A stretch of DNA of 23,725 bases from DASUZB01 sp036377075 (GTDB lineage Bacteria > Actinomycetota > CALGFH01), in assembly GCA_036377075.1 (NCBI GenBank), contig DASUZB010000178.1, positions 1 through 23,725 of the forward strand. Reading direction: 5' to 3'. A program made the translations under genes and the position numbers. Position 1 is the first letter of the stretch. Each line of letters begins with the position of its first letter. The notes beneath the pieces were generated by a model. The model made no database searches. It saw nothing but the letters and a program-made list of their open reading frames with translations, and was not told where the DNA came from. Of the stretch, positions 14,451 through 21,798 are shown piece after piece.

Positions 14451-15123
14451 CTCGCATGGTGGTGATCGCCTCGGCGCCCAGCTTGGCGCGGAGGCGGCGC
14501 ACGTAGACGTCGACCACGTTGGAGCCGGGGTCGAAGTGGTACTTCCAGACCGCGGAGAGCAGCCGCTGCTTGGAGACGGTCGCGCCGGCGTGGAGCATGA
14601 GCTCGCGCAGCAGCAGGAACTCACGGTCGGCCAGCGGGACCGGCCCGGCGCCGCTGTCGGCCTCGCGGCGGATCAGGTCGAGGCGCAGGCGCCCCGCGAC
14701 CAGGCTGGTGGCGGGGCGCCCGGCGGCGGCCCGCAGCCGGGCGCGGACCCGCGCGAGCAGCTCGTCGAGCGAGAACGGCTTGACCATGTAGTCCTCGGCG
14801 CCGGCCTCCAGGCACTGGACCTTGGTGGCGGTGGCGCTCAGGCAGGAGAGGACCAGCACCGCCTGGGCCGGGCGCTCGGCCAGCAGCCGGCGCAGCACCG
14901 CGGTGCCGTCGAGCCCGGGCATGAGCAGGTCGAGGATGACCAGGTCGTAGCGACCCTCGAGCGCCTTGCGGAGACCGCCGACGCCGTTGTCCGCCGAGTC
15001 CACCACGAAACCCTCGGCCCGCAGCCCCCGTACCACGAAGCGCAGGATCCGCTGCTCGTCGTCGACGACCAGGATCTTGCCGGGGAGCGCCGCTCGCGTG
15101 CGTTGCTCGGCTTCAGCCAGCAT
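14422..15123 (-). CDS. OmpR-type response regulator
   Basis: 233 residues. The receiver domain (about 15-133) has the acidic pocket D21/D22, phosphoacceptor D65 (LVILDLLMPGLDG) and K115 (YMVKPFSLDELL). The C-terminal winged-helix domain (about 140-233) ends in the classic VVDVYVRRLRAKLG and TTMRGEGYRIAPR. It is the partner of the kinase encoded immediately downstream. The receiver carries two cysteines, C94 and C104, in the beta4-alpha4 region (SCLSATATKVQCLEAG), where family members usually have other residues. A preceding in-frame leader (MLAEAEQRTRAALPG) is a little long, and a start closer to the receiver is possible. First gene of the operon regulator-kinase-ctaG-zinc ribbon. Confidence 0.93.
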   Translation of the reverse strand: MLAEAEQRTRAALPGKILVVDDEQRILRFVVRGLRAEGFVVDSADNGVGGLRKALEGRYDLVILDLLMPGLDGTAVLRRLLAERPAQAVLVLSCLSATATKVQCLEAGAEDYMVKPFSLDELLARVRARLRAAAGRPATSLVAGRLRLDLIRREADSGAGPVPLADREFLLLRELMLHAGATVSKQRLLSAVWKYHFDPGSNVVDVYVRRLRAKLGAEAITTMRGEGYRIAPR

Positions 15124-15341
15124 GCCCAGCTCCTCGCCGCCGTCGGCGCCAGTCTAGGTCCGTGGCCGTGCACGGGCCAGGGCCACCGCACGGCATGACA
15201 ACTCTGTAATCCCTGGCAGGCCGGCTACCAGGGGTTGGGCGGGGCGTTCGGCCGGCTGGCGAAGGTGGGCGCGGCGGCCGCGCGGAGCCCGTCGCCGCCC
15301 GACGCGGCCCGACGCGGCCGCCCAGGTGTGGGGCGTCGCTC

Positions 15342-15350
15342 TGATAGGGT
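15342..15350 (+). promoter_or_regulatory. Candidate extended -10 promoter for the GT39-like gene
   Basis: TGATAGGGT combines an extended TGn with a TANNNT -10 box, 37 bases before the GTG start at 15388. No clear -35 is present, which suits an extended -10. It lies in the divergent gap with the response regulator gene. Confidence 0.4.
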
Positions 15351-15387
15351 GCGCGCCGTCGAAGGGCTCAGGAAGGCTGGGAGTCGC

Positions 15388-17283
15388 GTGTCCAGACGGA
15401 CCGGCGTCCAGGCACGGCAGGACGAAGCCGTCGCGCGGCGCCGGGAGGTCCCGGCCCCCGCCGGCCGCTTGCGGCTGGCGCGAGCGCTGCGCCTGCCGGC
15501 GCCCCGCACGCTCGGCTGGCTCCTGCTCGCCGGCTACCTGCTGCACGTCGCCCTGCGCCTGGCGATCAGCGCCGGCAGGGACGGCCCCACCAACTTCGCC
15601 GACGAGACCGGCTACCTCGCCAACGCGCGGGTGCTGAGCGGTGGCGCCGCCGGCGAGCTCAGCCTGGCGGGCTTCTACCGTGGTGGCTACTCGCTGCTGC
15701 TCCTGCCCGCGTACTGGCTGGGGGACGGGCCGCGCGCCGAGTACCACGGCGTGCTCGCCACCAACGCGCTCCTGTCCAGCCTGGTGTTCCCGCTGCTCTA
15801 CGTGCTGCTCGGCAGGGCCTTCCGGGTGCCGGCCCGCAGCGCCCTCGCCGCCGCGTTCCTCGCCGCGCTGTACCCGCCGCTCGTGGTGACCACGCAGTTC
15901 GCCTGGGCCGAGTCGCTGCTGCCGGTCCTGGTCCTGCTCGCCGCCATCACGCTGGCCGCGGCGGTCACCGCCCCGCAGGGGCGCCCGGCGGCCGGCTGGG
16001 CGGTCGCTTGCGGGAGTTGCGGCGGTGCCCTGCTCACCACCCACGGCCGCACCGTACCGCTGGTGGTGGTGCTGCTCGCGCTGCTCCTGGCGCACGGGTG
16101 GCGGCGCCGGGACCCGACCTTGGCGGCTGCCGGCCTGGTGGCGGCCGGCGCGGTCACGGTCGCCGGGCTGGCGCTCAACAACTGGTTGAGCGCCACGAGC
16201 TGGGGCGAGCCCCGCGACGACGACCTGCGGCGCGTACTGGACAACGCCCACGACCTCGGCTCGCTGCCGAACGTCGCGGCCCTCGCCCTCGGCCAGTACT
16301 GGTACCTGTTCGTCGCCACCTTCGGGCTGGTCGTGCTCGGGGTGGTGCGGCTCGGCCTGTGCCTGCGGCCGGCCGGCAGGCCGGGGCCGCGCGTGCTGGT
16401 CCTGGATCCGGAGCCGGACGCCGTACCCGAACGGTCGGCGGGCACGGCGGCGCCGGCACCCCGTCCCCCGACCGACCCCGACCTGGCGGGCCTCGACGCC
16501 CCCGGGGCGCGCGTGGTGAGCTGGTTCCTGCTCGCCTCGGCCGTGGGTCTGGCAGTGCTGGTCGGGCTGTTCCTGCGCCCGCCGCTCCGTCCCGACCACG
16601 TCGTCTACGGCCGCTACGTCGAGATCCTGGTGCCGCCGGTGCTCGCGCTCGGGTTGCTGCGGCTGTGGACGGCGCCGCCGCGAAGGCTCCTGCTCGAGTT
16701 GGCCGCCGGCGCCGTGCTGGCCTCGGCGGCGGGCGTCGTGGTGACCGCCTACGCCGGCGGGCTGGTCGGGCGCAGCCCGGTCAACTGGTACACGGTGCTC
16801 GCGCTGCCGCCGCTGGCACAGGCGCGGGAGCAGATCCGGCCGGCGGCCGCCATGCTGGTGGCGCTCGCGGGGGCCGGGACCCTGCTGCTTCTTGCCTGGC
16901 GGCCGCGAGGGGGAAGGCTGCTCGGGGCACTCGGGCTCGCCGCCGTATTGGTGACGTGCTCGGTCGCGCTGCGCGTCGTGCTGGTCGAGGCCAGGGACGA
17001 CGCCATCTACGGCAGCCAGCCGGTCGCCCTGTCGGCGGTGCCGGGGCTCGGCGCCGCGCGGGAGGTCAGCTACGACGTCGCCGCGTACACCCCCGTCGGC
17101 CTGTACGGCTACCAGTGGCAGCTCGACCGCGCCCGCTTCGTGCTGTTCGACTCCAGGCGGGACCCCGTCCCGCGGACCGAGTGGGTGATCGCCGGGCTCG
17201 ACTGGCCGCAGGCGCGCCAGGCGGGGGCGCGCCGCGTCTGGGTCCACCCGGCCTACCGGCAGGCGCTGTGGCGGCTGCCGTAG
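15388..17283 (+). CDS. Polytopic membrane glycosyltransferase, GT39/PMT-like
   Basis: About 631 residues. A basic cytoplasmic N-terminus of 40 residues is followed by roughly 11-12 helices. Just after the first helix comes PTNFADETGYLANARVLSGG. The D72-E73 pair in the first outer loop is the hallmark of GT-C enzymes that use polyprenyl-phosphate sugars. FYRGGYSLLLLPAY and YGRYVEILVPPVLALG also resemble actinobacterial family 39 proteins. It likely transfers a sugar from a lipid carrier to a cell-surface acceptor, but the substrate is unknown. GTG 15388 is preferred because GGGAG lies 4 bases upstream and the promoter candidate lies at 15342-15350. The open frame extends further upstream without a good start. 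Confidence 0.8.
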   Translation: MSRRTGVQARQDEAVARRREVPAPAGRLRLARALRLPAPRTLGWLLLAGYLLHVALRLAISAGRDGPTNFADETGYLANARVLSGGAAGELSLAGFYRGGYSLLLLPAYWLGDGPRAEYHGVLATNALLSSLVFPLLYVLLGRAFRVPARSALAAAFLAALYPPLVVTTQFAWAESLLPVLVLLAAITLAAAVTAPQGRPAAGWAVACGSCGGALLTTHGRTVPLVVVLLALLLAHGWRRRDPTLAAAGLVAAGAVTVAGLALNNWLSATSWGEPRDDDLRRVLDNAHDLGSLPNVAALALGQYWYLFVATFGLVVLGVVRLGLCLRPAGRPGPRVLVLDPEPDAVPERSAGTAAPAPRPPTDPDLAGLDAPGARVVSWFLLASAVGLAVLVGLFLRPPLRPDHVVYGRYVEILVPPVLALGLLRLWTAPPRRLLLELAAGAVLASAAGVVVTAYAGGLVGRSPVNWYTVLALPPLAQAREQIRPAAAMLVALAGAGTLLLLAWRPRGGRLLGALGLAAVLVTCSVALRVVLVEARDDAIYGSQPVALSAVPGLGAAREVSYDVAAYTPVGLYGYQWQLDRARFVLFDSRRDPVPRTEWVIAGLDWPQARQAGARRVWVHPAYRQALWRLP

Positions 17284-17325
17284 GGAGGCGACCGCCCTCC
17301 TCGGCGGGCACCGGTGGACGACCCG

Positions 17326-17356
17326 TTGGAGCCCGACCGCGCGGGCGCGCTACCGT
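17326..17356 (+). promoter_or_regulatory. Candidate promoter for the phosphotransferase gene
   Basis: TTGGAG (17326-17331) and TACCGT (17351-17356) are separated by 19 bases. The ATG of a four-codon mini-ORF (17364) lies 7 bases after the -10, where transcription would start, suggesting a leaderless first ATG. Confidence 0.4.
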
Positions 17357-17363
17357 TGCTGGC

Positions 17364-17378
17364 ATGCCGTTCCTCTGA
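17364..17378 (+). other. Mini-ORF (Met-Pro-Phe-Leu-stop) in the leader
   Basis: ATGCCGTTCCTCTGA sits at the expected transcription start of the promoter at 17326-17356 and 25 bases before the hairpin that hides the next gene's ribosome site. It may be a leader peptide acting in translational control, but four codons can occur by chance. Confidence 0.3.
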
Positions 17379-17402
17379 CCTGGCCAGCCCCGAGCACGGT
17401 CA

Positions 17403-17447
17403 CCTCCTCGTGGGCCGGACCCAACCGATCCGGCCACCACGAGGAGG
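17403..17447 (+). promoter_or_regulatory. Long hairpin that buries the Shine-Dalgarno of the phosphotransferase gene
   Basis: CCTCCTCGTGG-GCCGGA (17403-17419) pairs with TCCGGCCACCACGAGGAGG (17429-17447) around a 9-base loop, with only a 2-base bulge. The 3' arm contains the GAGGAGG ribosome site that serves the GTG at 17457. Translation would therefore need the hairpin to open. It has no U-tract, so it is unlikely to be a simple terminator. Confidence 0.75.
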
Positions 17448-17456
17448 AAGACCGGC

Positions 17457-18416
17457 GTGCGCAGCGACGAACGGTACGATCCCAGCACCCTGCCCACCCC
17501 CCACGGCTACGAGCTCACGCCCGACAAGCGGCGGCTCCTGCGGTCCCGACCGCCGGCTGCCGCCCTGGAATGGGCGGCAGCGGCGTTCGGTCCCGCCGCG
17601 CGGGTGCTCGATGCCCGCTCACGGCGGGGCGGCTCGTCGTCGGCGATCCACGTCATCACGGTCGAGGACCGGCACGGCACGCTGCACCGGGCGGTGCTGC
17701 GGCGCTACGTCCTGCCCGAGGTCCAGCACGAGGCCGCCGACCTGGCCGCCACCGAGGCGGCCGCGCTGCGGCTGATGGCCGCCAGCCCCGTTCCCACGCC
17801 CGAGCTGATCGTCGGCGACCCCTCCGGCGCCGACGCCGGCGTGCCCGCCGTGCTGATGAGCCTGCTGCCCGGCCGCCTCGAATGGGCACCCGCGCCGGCC
17901 AGCCTGGAGCGCTACCTGGCGCGCCTGGTCGAGCCGCTGCTCGTCATCAGCGAGGTGGCCGTGCCAGCGGGCGCGGGGATCTCCGTCTACCGGCCGTACG
18001 AGCTCGGCCGGGCAGTCGGGCCGCCGCCGTGGACCAGGTTGCCCCGAGGGGTGTGGGACGAGGCCGTCGCGCTGTACGAGGCGGCGCCGCCCCTGCCCGA
18101 GCGGCGCTTCATCCACCGCGACTACCACCCGGGCAACGTGCTCTGGCGCCGGGGCGCGATCACCGGGGTGGTGGACTGGCAGAGTGCCAAGCTCGGCGCG
18201 CCAGAGGCCGACGTCGGCCACTGCCGCGTGAACCTGTACTGGCACTTCTCGGCCGACGTCGCCGACCGCTTCCTGCGGCACTGGCAGGCCATGTCGGGGC
18301 GGACCGAGTACCACCCCTACTGGGACGTCGCCGTCGTGCTCGCCCCGCCAAGCTCCTACGGCCCACCCGACGCGACGCTCGACGAGTTCGTCGCCGCGGC
18401 CGTCGCCCGCCTGTGA
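17457..18416 (+). CDS. Aminoglycoside phosphotransferase (APH)-family kinase
   Basis: 319 residues of the APH/choline kinase fold. The catalytic loop FIHRDYHPGNVLW has the base D222, and the metal-binding VVDWQSAKLG has D240. An N-lobe lysine/arginine segment (LHRAVLRRYVLPEV) and a hinge-like VLMSLLPGRLEW precede them. Members phosphorylate aminoglycosides, macrolides or small metabolites. The substrate here is not predictable, so drug resistance should not be assumed. The start is GTG 17457 behind AGGAGGAAG. That site lies in the 3' arm of a strong hairpin (17403-17447), suggesting controlled translation. Confidence 0.87.
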   Translation: MRSDERYDPSTLPTPHGYELTPDKRRLLRSRPPAAALEWAAAAFGPAARVLDARSRRGGSSSAIHVITVEDRHGTLHRAVLRRYVLPEVQHEAADLAATEAAALRLMAASPVPTPELIVGDPSGADAGVPAVLMSLLPGRLEWAPAPASLERYLARLVEPLLVISEVAVPAGAGISVYRPYELGRAVGPPPWTRLPRGVWDEAVALYEAAPPLPERRFIHRDYHPGNVLWRRGAITGVVDWQSAKLGAPEADVGHCRVNLYWHFSADVADRFLRHWQAMSGRTEYHPYWDVAVVLAPPSSYGPPDATLDEFVAAAVARL

Positions 18417-18525
18417 AGGCCCCTTTCGCTGCTCGTGCCTCACCGCTCCTGGCCGGTTGCGGTCCCGCCGTCGGCCGCCGGGTACGCCGAGCGCGGATGG
18501 CGCCCTACGCATCGGCGGGCGCGGG

Positions 18526-18531
18526 TACGCT
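18526..18531 (+). promoter_or_regulatory. Candidate -10 box for the methyltransferase gene
   Basis: TACGCT lies 28 bases before the ATG at 18560. No clear -35 is visible. Confidence 0.3.
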
Positions 18532-18559
18532 CGACCCCGGCCGACCAGGAGGCGGCGGG

Positions 18560-19234
18560 ATGACGGACCCAGCACGGTACGACGGCAGCGCGGCCTGGTA
18601 CGACCGCAACGTCGCCTGGGAGACCGCTGCCGCCGCGCCGCTGGTCGTGCACCTCGCCGGGGCTGGCCCCGGCCGTGCCCTGGACCTCGGCTGCGGGACC
18701 GGGGTGCACCTGCTCCCCCTGGACGCCGCTGGGTGGTCGGTCGTCGGGCTGGACGCCTCCGCCGACCAGCTCCGGATCGCCAGGCGACGAGCCGGCCCAC
18801 CCGGGCCGGCCCTTGTGCGGGGCGACGCGGCGCGGCTGCCGTTCCCGGACCGCTCCTTCGAGCTGGTGGTGTCGGCCTTCACGCACACCGACGTCGAGGA
18901 CTTCGCCGCCGTGGCCAGGGAGGCCTGGCGCATCCTGCGGTCCGGTGGGCGCTTCGCCTACCTGGGCCTGCACCCGTGCTTCGTCGGGCCGCCGGCCGAG
19001 AAGCCGAGGGCCGACGGCGCGGTGGTGGTCCACCCCGAGTACCGGCGGGCAGGGTGGCGCCGCAGCGGCCCGGGCACCCGGGCCGGTGGGCTCGCCGACC
19101 GCGTCGGCTTCCGGCACCTGCCGCTCGCCGACGTGCTCAACGGCGTGCTGGACGCCGGCCTCCACCTCCTGCGCGTCGAGGAGGCCGGTGACCACAAGCT
19201 GCCCGACTGGCTGGCGCTGGTCGCGCGCCGGTGA
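18560..19234 (+). CDS. Class I SAM-dependent methyltransferase
   Basis: 224 residues of the Methyltransf_11/25 type. Motif I LDLGCGTGVHLLPL (41-54) binds SAM, the acidic end of strand 2 is VVGLDAS, then RGDAARLPFPDRSFELVVS gives motifs II-III, and WRILRSGGRFAYLGLHP follows. The acceptor is unknown. The C-terminal part (from about 145) is longer than the minimal fold and ends in LPDWLALVARR. AGGAGG lies 7 bases before the ATG. The in-frame sequence upstream of 18560 is the shadow of the phosphotransferase gene and is excluded. Confidence 0.9.
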   Translation: MTDPARYDGSAAWYDRNVAWETAAAAPLVVHLAGAGPGRALDLGCGTGVHLLPLDAAGWSVVGLDASADQLRIARRRAGPPGPALVRGDAARLPFPDRSFELVVSAFTHTDVEDFAAVAREAWRILRSGGRFAYLGLHPCFVGPPAEKPRADGAVVVHPEYRRAGWRRSGPGTRAGGLADRVGFRHLPLADVLNGVLDAGLHLLRVEEAGDHKLPDWLALVARR

Positions 19235-19476
19235 CCGTGGCACCGACCCGCCGGTCAACCGAGGAAGCGCCGAGCGGCTCCACAGGCGTGTCGTTCAGGG
19301 TCGCTCGGGTCGGCGAACGCCTTCGAGTGGTCCGTCGCGGCTCCATCCCTGCCATGACGAGCAGCACGATGCCGCACATGATGGCCACGTCGCCGGCGCT
19401 GCTGGCCTGCGCGGTCGTCTGCTTCAACCGGCTCTGACCGGTCAGAGGTAGCGACAGCGTTGCCGGGGGTGCCTGG
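19235..19476. other. Intergenic stretch without a supported gene
   Basis: No reading frame on either strand shows convincing protein features. On the minus strand a TTG-started frame from 19427 begins MKQTTAQASSAGDVAIMCGIVLLVMAGM, which looks like the start of a small membrane protein. The frame then turns into arginine-rich sequence that runs antisense into the methyltransferase gene. It may be a decayed gene start. Confidence 0.4.
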
Positions 19477-19611
19477 CTAGGCTTGTGGTGGCGCTTGACC
19501 CGGCGTGGGAAGCACGCCGAGTTGCTGCAGCAGCGCCAGCCGGTCCAGCTGCTCCCACTGCTCGGCGATCTTCCCGCCGGTCAGCCGGAGGACTGCATCA
19601 CTGTCGACCCT
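19477..19611 (-). pseudogene. C-terminal fragment of a SnoaL-like ester cyclase
   Basis: The minus-strand frame ends DSDAVLRLTGGKIAEQWEQL followed by DRLALLQQLGVLP. This is the typical C-terminus of SnoaL-like/ester cyclase proteins (R-x-x-DGKI-x-E-x-W ... LLQQLG). The rest of the family (about 100 residues) is absent: upstream on the minus strand the DNA is the coding region of the FAD oxidase. It is therefore a truncated remnant of about 44 codons, cut off near the oxidase start. The aspartate usual in 'DGKI' is glycine here. Confidence 0.6.
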
Positions 19612-19617
19612 CGCGGT

Positions 19618-19623
19618 TAGGGT
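19618..19623 (+). promoter_or_regulatory. Candidate -10 box, leaderless FAD oxidase transcript
   Basis: TAGGGT ends 6 bases before the ATG at 19630, so transcription would start at or next to the ATG. No ribosome site is seen, which agrees with a leaderless mRNA. Confidence 0.5.
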
Positions 19624-19629
19624 GCCGCC

Positions 19630-21036
19630 ATGACCGCTGACTGGGCTGCGCTGCAACGGGCGATCGATGGCGACGTCGTCCTGCCAGGCGCGCCCGACTA
19701 CGAGTGGGTGCGCAAGCCCGTGATGGCGCGCTTCGAGCACCTGCGACCGGCGGCCGTCGTGCGATGCGCGACCCCCGCAGACATCGTCGCGACCCTTGCC
19801 GTCGCGCGTGGGCGACGCCTGCCGACGGCGATCCGCAGCGGCGGGCACTCGGTCGCCGGCCGGTCCTCGACCGAGGGGATCGTCCTCGACGTCACGCCCA
19901 TGCGCTCGGTGGCGCTCGCGGGCGACGTTGCAACCGTCGGCGCCGGCGTGCGGCTCGGCGACCTCTACGATGCGCTGGCCGAGCATGGCCTGACCATCCC
20001 CGCCGGCTGCGGTCCCTCCGTCGGGATCGCCGGCCTCACGCTCGGCGGCGGGCTCGGGACCCTCGGCAGGAAGCACGGCCTGACCTGCGACCACCTGCTC
20101 GGGGCGCAGGTCGTCCTAGCGGACGGTCGCGTCGTCGACTGTGACGAGCAGCGCGATGGGGAGCTGTTCTGGGCACTGCGCGGCGCCGGCGGCGGGCAAT
20201 TCGGCGTGGTCACCTCCCTCGTCTTCCGCACCCTCCCCGCGCCCGCGACCACGGTCTTCCACCTGGCCTGGCCGTCGGCCGCTGGCGCCGCGGTGGTGCA
20301 GGCCTGGCAGGCCTTTGCACCCGTCGCGTCCGACGAGCTCGACGCGACCCTGCGGTTGACCGTTGCCGGCGACGGCGAGCGGCCGCCCGGGGTCGAGGTG
20401 GTCGGCACCGTGCTGGACGGCGAGGCCGACGCCGCGGAGCTCCTCGGCGAGCTGGTCGACCGGGTGGGCGCCGACCCGATGGAAGCATCCCGCCGGCACC
20501 TGCCCCACCGGGCGGCCAAGCGGTACCTCGAGGGGCTGGGATCGGTTGAGGACCGGCCCGAGCGGTCGGGTCCCGAGCGGCCACCGCAGCCGGGCCACCT
20601 CTACACCAAGTCGGAGTTCTTTCGCCGACCCCTGCCGGGCGAGACGGTGGCGGCGCTGGTCGAGCACCTCACCCAAGGGTTGACGCCCGGCCAGTCGCGG
20701 GAGGTGGACTTCCTGCCGTGGGGCGGCGCCTACAACCGCGTGCCCGCCGACGCCACCGCCTTCGCCCACCGCGGCGAACGCTTCCTGGTCCAGCACCTGG
20801 TCGAGGTCGGCGCCACCGCCGCACCGGCCGGGCGCCGCGCCGCCCGCGACTGGCTGGCGCGATCGTGGGCGCTGGTGCACCCATGGGGATCCGGGGGCGT
20901 GTACCCAAACTTCCCAGACCCCGACCTGCAGGACTGGGCGCGCGCCTACCACGGCACGAACTACGACCGCCTGCGGCGCGTCAAGGCGGCGTACGACCCG
21001 GGCGGCTTCTTCCGCTTCCACCAGTCGCTTGCGTAG
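19630..21036 (+). CDS. FAD-linked oxidase, berberine-bridge-enzyme type
   Basis: 468 residues. The PP-loop flavin domain (about 35-210) has TAIRSGGHSVAGRSS, where H73 should hold FAD covalently, and the glycine-rich VGIAGLTLGGGLGTLGRKHG. The C-terminal BBE motif NFPDPDLQDWARAYHGTNYDRLRRVK ending in KAAYDPGGFFRF is complete. Such enzymes oxidise sugars, alcohols or secondary metabolites with O2 or another acceptor. The substrate is unknown. In bicovalent members a cysteine sits just before PTVG. Here the order is PAGCGPSVG, with the cysteine (C127) one place earlier, so only the histidine bond may form. The transcript is probably leaderless. Confidence 0.92.
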   Translation: MTADWAALQRAIDGDVVLPGAPDYEWVRKPVMARFEHLRPAAVVRCATPADIVATLAVARGRRLPTAIRSGGHSVAGRSSTEGIVLDVTPMRSVALAGDVATVGAGVRLGDLYDALAEHGLTIPAGCGPSVGIAGLTLGGGLGTLGRKHGLTCDHLLGAQVVLADGRVVDCDEQRDGELFWALRGAGGGQFGVVTSLVFRTLPAPATTVFHLAWPSAAGAAVVQAWQAFAPVASDELDATLRLTVAGDGERPPGVEVVGTVLDGEADAAELLGELVDRVGADPMEASRRHLPHRAAKRYLEGLGSVEDRPERSGPERPPQPGHLYTKSEFFRRPLPGETVAALVEHLTQGLTPGQSREVDFLPWGGAYNRVPADATAFAHRGERFLVQHLVEVGATAAPAGRRAARDWLARSWALVHPWGSGGVYPNFPDPDLQDWARAYHGTNYDRLRRVKAAYDPGGFFRFHQSLA

Positions 21037-21047
21037 CGGCCCGCTAC
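21033..21047 (+). terminator. Hairpin overlapping the FAD oxidase stop
   Basis: GTAGCG (21033-21038) and CGCTAC (21042-21047) pair perfectly around a 3-base loop and include the TAG stop. A second stem, GTCCCG/CGGGAC (21082-21087 and 21094-21099), follows. Together they may end transcription between the convergent genes. Confidence 0.35.
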
Positions 21048-21141
21048 CCCGGCCCGCAGCCGGCAGAGCTGCTCGACCATGGTCCCGGCTCATCGGGACG
21101 TCCTGCTTCAGTTCGAACACGCACGTACCCGACGCCCGCAC

Positions 21142-21191
21142 GTCGGCAGGGGCGGCGCGATCAGCGGCATGGTCGGACGCTACCTGCCGAC
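21142..21191 (-). terminator. Inverted repeat at the end of the GNAT gene
   Basis: GTCGGCAGG (21142-21150) and CCTGCCGAC (21183-21191) are perfect inverted copies spanning the stop of the minus-strand GNAT gene. The 32-base loop is long, so this is only a possible terminator. Confidence 0.25.
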
Positions 21192-21785
21192 AGCACCCTG
21201 AACGTGCCGACGCATCACCCAGCGCCACTTGGCGATCCGCCGGTCGCGTTCGAAACCGAGCTCCTCGAACAAGTTCTCCGTGCCGGTGTGGAAGTAGGCG
21301 CCGCGCTGTGGTTCTCGACCCTCGACCTGTTCAGGGTAGGCCTCGACGAGCCCGCCGCCCGCTTCCTCGATCGCAGCCAGCGCGGCGGTCACCGCCGCCC
21401 GTGCGACCCCCTTGCGGCGGTGGCTCTTGCCAGTGAAGACGCAGCCGATCCGCCAATCCGGTAGATCGGTCAGCTCGGCGCTGTAGGCCTTGAGGTTCTT
21501 GATGTTGGGCAGTTCTGCCGGCGAGCCGTACTGGCACCAGCCCACACATTCCTGGCCGTCATACACGAGGACCTGGTGAACCGTCCCCTGGCGCACGTGT
21601 GCCTGCTTGGCATCGCGGTTCTGGGACGCAGAGTGCTCCTTGCCGAGCCCCTCAGGATGAAATCCCATACACCAGCAGCCGCCCCAGACGCCGTTGTTCG
21701 CCTCCACGAGCTTGGCGAAGTCATCCCACGTATCCGCGGTGAGCGGACGGGTGGTGTAGGCGGAATCGCTCACGTTGTCGGGCAT
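21180..21785 (-). CDS. GNAT-family N-acetyltransferase
   Basis: 201 residues. The acetyl-CoA loop is seen as IGCVFTGKSHRRKGVARAAV (113-132), followed by the helix TAALAAIEEAGGGLVEAYP and the C-terminal NLFEELGFERDRRIAKWRWVMRR. A cysteine/tryptophan-rich segment GVWGGCWCMGFHPEG (32-46) is characteristic of a widespread uncharacterised GNAT subgroup. The acceptor is unknown. ATG 21785 has GGAG 5 bases upstream and lies 13 bases after the propeller gene stop, so the two genes are probably one operon. Confidence 0.88.
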   Translation of the reverse strand: MPDNVSDSAYTTRPLTADTWDDFAKLVEANNGVWGGCWCMGFHPEGLGKEHSASQNRDAKQAHVRQGTVHQVLVYDGQECVGWCQYGSPAELPNIKNLKAYSAELTDLPDWRIGCVFTGKSHRRKGVARAAVTAALAAIEEAGGGLVEAYPEQVEGREPQRGAYFHTGTENLFEELGFERDRRIAKWRWVMRRHVQGAVGR

Positions 21786-21798
21786 GCATTCTCCTCGG

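Noticed and set aside
15154..17247. Minus-strand open frame of about 700 codons opposite the GT39-like gene
   Set aside because: The composition (R, Q, G, E and H rich, no domain motif) is typical of antisense shadows in high-GC DNA. The plus strand has membrane helices and a D-E motif.
17457..18416. Calling the APH-family gene an antibiotic resistance gene
   Set aside because: The fold is shared with many metabolic kinases. No substrate-specific feature is visible.
19137..19427. Minus-strand small protein beginning MKQTTAQASSAGDVAIMC with one membrane helix
   Set aside because: The beginning looks protein-like, but it has a TTG start, no good ribosome site, and turns into arginine-rich antisense of the methyltransferase gene. 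At most it is a decayed gene start.
19231..19437. Plus-strand 68-codon frame after the methyltransferase
   Set aside because: No ribosome site, no recognisable domain, and it starts inside the methyltransferase stop region without support.
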